Positions 37,344-39,825 of a DNA stretch of 39,825 nucleotides are shown in pieces. The translations under genes were made by a program, and so were the position numbers. This stretch comes from Dipetalonema caudispina (Eukaryota > Nematoda > Chromadorea > Rhabditida > Onchocercidae): the NCBI GenBank assembly GCA_013365325.1, contig JABVXV010000453.1:1-39825 (forward strand). The letters are read 5' to 3'. Under the pieces are notes generated by a model. That model saw only the letters and a program-made list of their open reading frames with translations. It did no database searches and was not told where the DNA came from. Position 1 is the first letter of the stretch. Every line of letters starts with the position of its first letter.

Positions 37344-37363
37344 AATAATAATAATGATGATGG
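37266..37363. repeat. GAT/AAT trinucleotide repeat
   Basis: AAT units, then a pure GAT run (about 37293-37343), then AAT and GAT units again. The symmetric AAT-GAT-AAT order suggests growth of the GAT core inside an older AAT repeat. Confidence 0.93.
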
Positions 37364-37525
37364 AAAATAAGCTATCCTTGTTAAGCATTATCCGATTTCA
37401 ATAATTTCAAGAACTTGTTAACTCAATTCAATCTAGTAAGCTAGCAACAACTAGTAGTAGTGATAGTAGTTATTGTTAATGGTAATATTATAGCAATTAA
37501 TGAATTAATGAAAATTAAATTTAAT

Positions 37526-37550
37526 AAACTAAACTAAACTAAACTAAAAC
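37526..37550. repeat. (AAACT)4 pentanucleotide repeat
   Basis: Four exact AAACT units at 37526-37545 followed by degenerate AAAAC/TAATCTAAACT copies. Confidence 0.85.
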
Positions 37551-38471
37551 TAATCTAAACTAGTTTAACTTTCATCTTTCTTTCTTTTCTTTTCTCTTTT
37601 TTATCCATTCATTTCTTGGTTGGCTAAGATTGATGAAAATCAACGATTAGTTTCTCACACTCCACCGTATGCTATCTTTTTTTTTTCAAGATATTTGAAA
37701 GAAGTAAAGATTGAAAAAAGAAGTAAAAGAATTATACATTCATTTGCATAAGCATTCTCGAATATTTATTACAATGTAATATGAAGTTCAACTTTTAAAT
37801 TCACTTCTTTTTTTCCCGCTTTCTGAATTTTGAAAATTTATTTTAAAAGGCACAATAATAAGTTAATCAAATCAATATACTCAAATTTATTAATCAATTT
37901 TTTCAATCAATATTTGTATATTTTCGGAAAAACAAATTAAAATATGAATATTAATTGATTGATGATGAAAGATACCTCAAATTCTTCCTGTATTTGCTAT
38001 AATTAATATCATCGTATGATTTGTTTCAGTTGGAAGGATTGTTTTTTTTTTTTTTTTTTTCTTCCTTTTTTTAAAATTTAAAAAATTTTTTTTTCTTTGA
38101 AATGCATAAACAAATACGAAAGACTCGCGTATTTAATTGCTTAGTTTGCAGTTTAATTTACTTATTGATACAATTCTATAAATAAAAAAAAAATTGATGG
38201 CAAATATCTTTCAGGATTTCATTGATCAATTTGATTAGTTCTATCGAAACTTGTAACATTGATTACAATCTCTCCGTTTATTATCCGTTTTCTTCTAACT
38301 TTTCGTACCTGTCTTTTAATCACTGTAGATAGATGTAATTCTGGTAAATAATAAGAAATCAATAAATTAATTTGACATTTTACTCGTGTTTTGTTCATGA
38401 AAACGAATATATTTACAAAATGATTCCCATTCATTATTGAAAATTCATTGATTGCAAAATATCTTGTTATT

Positions 38472-38489
38472 AGGCTAATTAATTAGCCT
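38472..38489. promoter_or_regulatory. 18-bp perfect palindrome with a homeodomain dimer-like core
   Basis: AGGCTAATT/AATTAGCCT is self-complementary with no spacer. The core TAATTAATTA fits the TAAT-NN-ATTA arrangement known for paired-class homeodomain dimers. Binding is inference; there is no gene in view that it would control. Confidence 0.35.
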
Positions 38490-38570
38490 CGGAATGTATC
38501 ACTCAGTTAAAAATTGAATTCAATAAGTTTACTTTCAGAAAATAATTAAAAATTACACTTCACACACATA

Positions 38571-38609
<39 letters not shown>

Positions 38610-39204
38610 AAGAGGAAACATATTAGTTGGTAAAATAGCAAATTTAAATTTATTGCAAAAAAGAAAGAAAAAAAAAAAAAGAAATAAAAAGTTTGTGCCC
38701 ATTTTTGTACGATTAAATATGAATGCGAAGAAAAAGAAATGATAAGTTCTAAACTTATTGTATATCACAAAAATATTTGTTAACAGTAAACAATGTACCT
38801 AAACAAATTAACGTTCCGATAGGCACTTTCTAATTTTAGGATACTGAAAGAAAAAAGAAAAAAAAAAAAAACGAAAAAAAGAAAAAAAAAAAACAAAGAA
38901 ACCCGTTTTGTATGAAAACAACAAACTTTTACGGCTAAACCCAAAAAAAAAAAAAGGAAAAAAAAAGAAAAAAATTATACAAAACATTGAAAAATTTGGG
39001 ATAGGAAAAATTTCACAAGATATTGAAAAATTTGAAATTCCCAATACAACAAAATGATTTTTAGCAATAAATATTTTCAATTTAATTTTTTATTTCAAGA
39101 AAATTAACAAAACGTTTTCTCTCAATTTTCCGGAATCAAAAAAGTGACGGAAAATACATTAGAATTTGCATTTGGTTATGAATGTTGCTGTATTTAGGAC
39201 CTCC

Positions 39205-39238
<34 letters not shown>

Positions 39239-39707
39239 TTAAATAACATTGAGGGTATATTTGAAAAGAATTCAAATAAGATATAGCAAAATTTTTCTTC
39301 ACAAATTAAAACTTTCTTCTTTTATTTTTGAATTATAAATATGTTCATTTCAAAGAATTAAAACGAATGAAAGAATGAATTCGCAAAACTTTTGCTAGAA
39401 GATATTAGAAATAACGTATACAAGGAAAGTTTAATAAAGATAATTAATAAAAAAAAGAGGGCTTTCTTTTTTTTTTTTCTTTTTCTTTTGATTTAAAGAA
39501 TGAAATAAAAAATAAATAAATTGAAAATACTTGGCTGGGGGGAGGAGGAAGAAAACAACCGAAAATTACTAAAGCACCGCACATTTCCACTGAATGACAA
39601 TCATGATAGTGCCGTGATAAAGATTACAATTTTCATCGGATGACTTCATGATAATAATAATAGTAATAATAATAATAGCAATAATATTAATAATAGTAAT
39701 AATGATA

Positions 39708-39825
<118 letters not shown>

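Noticed and set aside
38219..38434. Minus-strand 71-codon frame
   Set aside because: No domain match; a possible donor within it (reading GTACGA) lacks a convincing acceptor partner.

Overview
The window is AT-rich eukaryotic DNA with one large, heavily split gene on the + strand (about 8.8-28.4 kb) between two long stretches of simple sequence. Many short exons, acceptors of the TTTCAG/TTTGCAG/TTACAG type, and a protein resembling the nematode RHGF-2 / vertebrate AKAP13-GEF-H1 group suggest a nematode. The AT content and the 0.1-2.8 kb introns fit a clade III (spirurid/filaria-like) worm better than Caenorhabditis. The species cannot be fixed from the sequence.

Layout. 1-116 is a pure ATT repeat. 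117-8805 is flanking DNA with poly-A/T runs, a compound CA/ACAG/TATG microsatellite, a 27-bp tandem duplication, inverted repeats and no supportable coding exon. 8806-28393 holds 32 exons that I joined by hand. All splice phases agree, and the joined frame runs 1363 codons to a TGA at 28391-28393. A poly(A) signal follows at 28724-28729. 28750-39709 is again non-coding, with microsatellites, homopolymers, a 17-bp-arm hairpin and an 18-bp perfect palindrome. 39710-39825 is a pure AAT repeat.

The gene encodes a Dbl-family Rho guanine nucleotide exchange factor. It has a long Ser-rich N-terminal region of unknown fold, a DH domain (about residues 612-805 of the visible protein), a PH domain (about 835-950), a basic/acidic linker, a small Cys-rich exon, a coiled coil (about 1203-1312) and a short Ser/basic tail. 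The DH-PH pair should activate a RhoA-type GTPase (RHO-1 in worms) that controls actomyosin. The first visible exon starts inside a codon, so at least one upstream exon is missing; I could not identify it.

I found no mobile-element proteins, tRNA, rRNA or CRISPR array, and no new multi-gene system. The points most worth checking are the identical 116-bp triplet repeats at both ends (probably an assembly boundary), the Cys-rich exon, a possible in-frame alternative donor, and repeat relics in a late intron.
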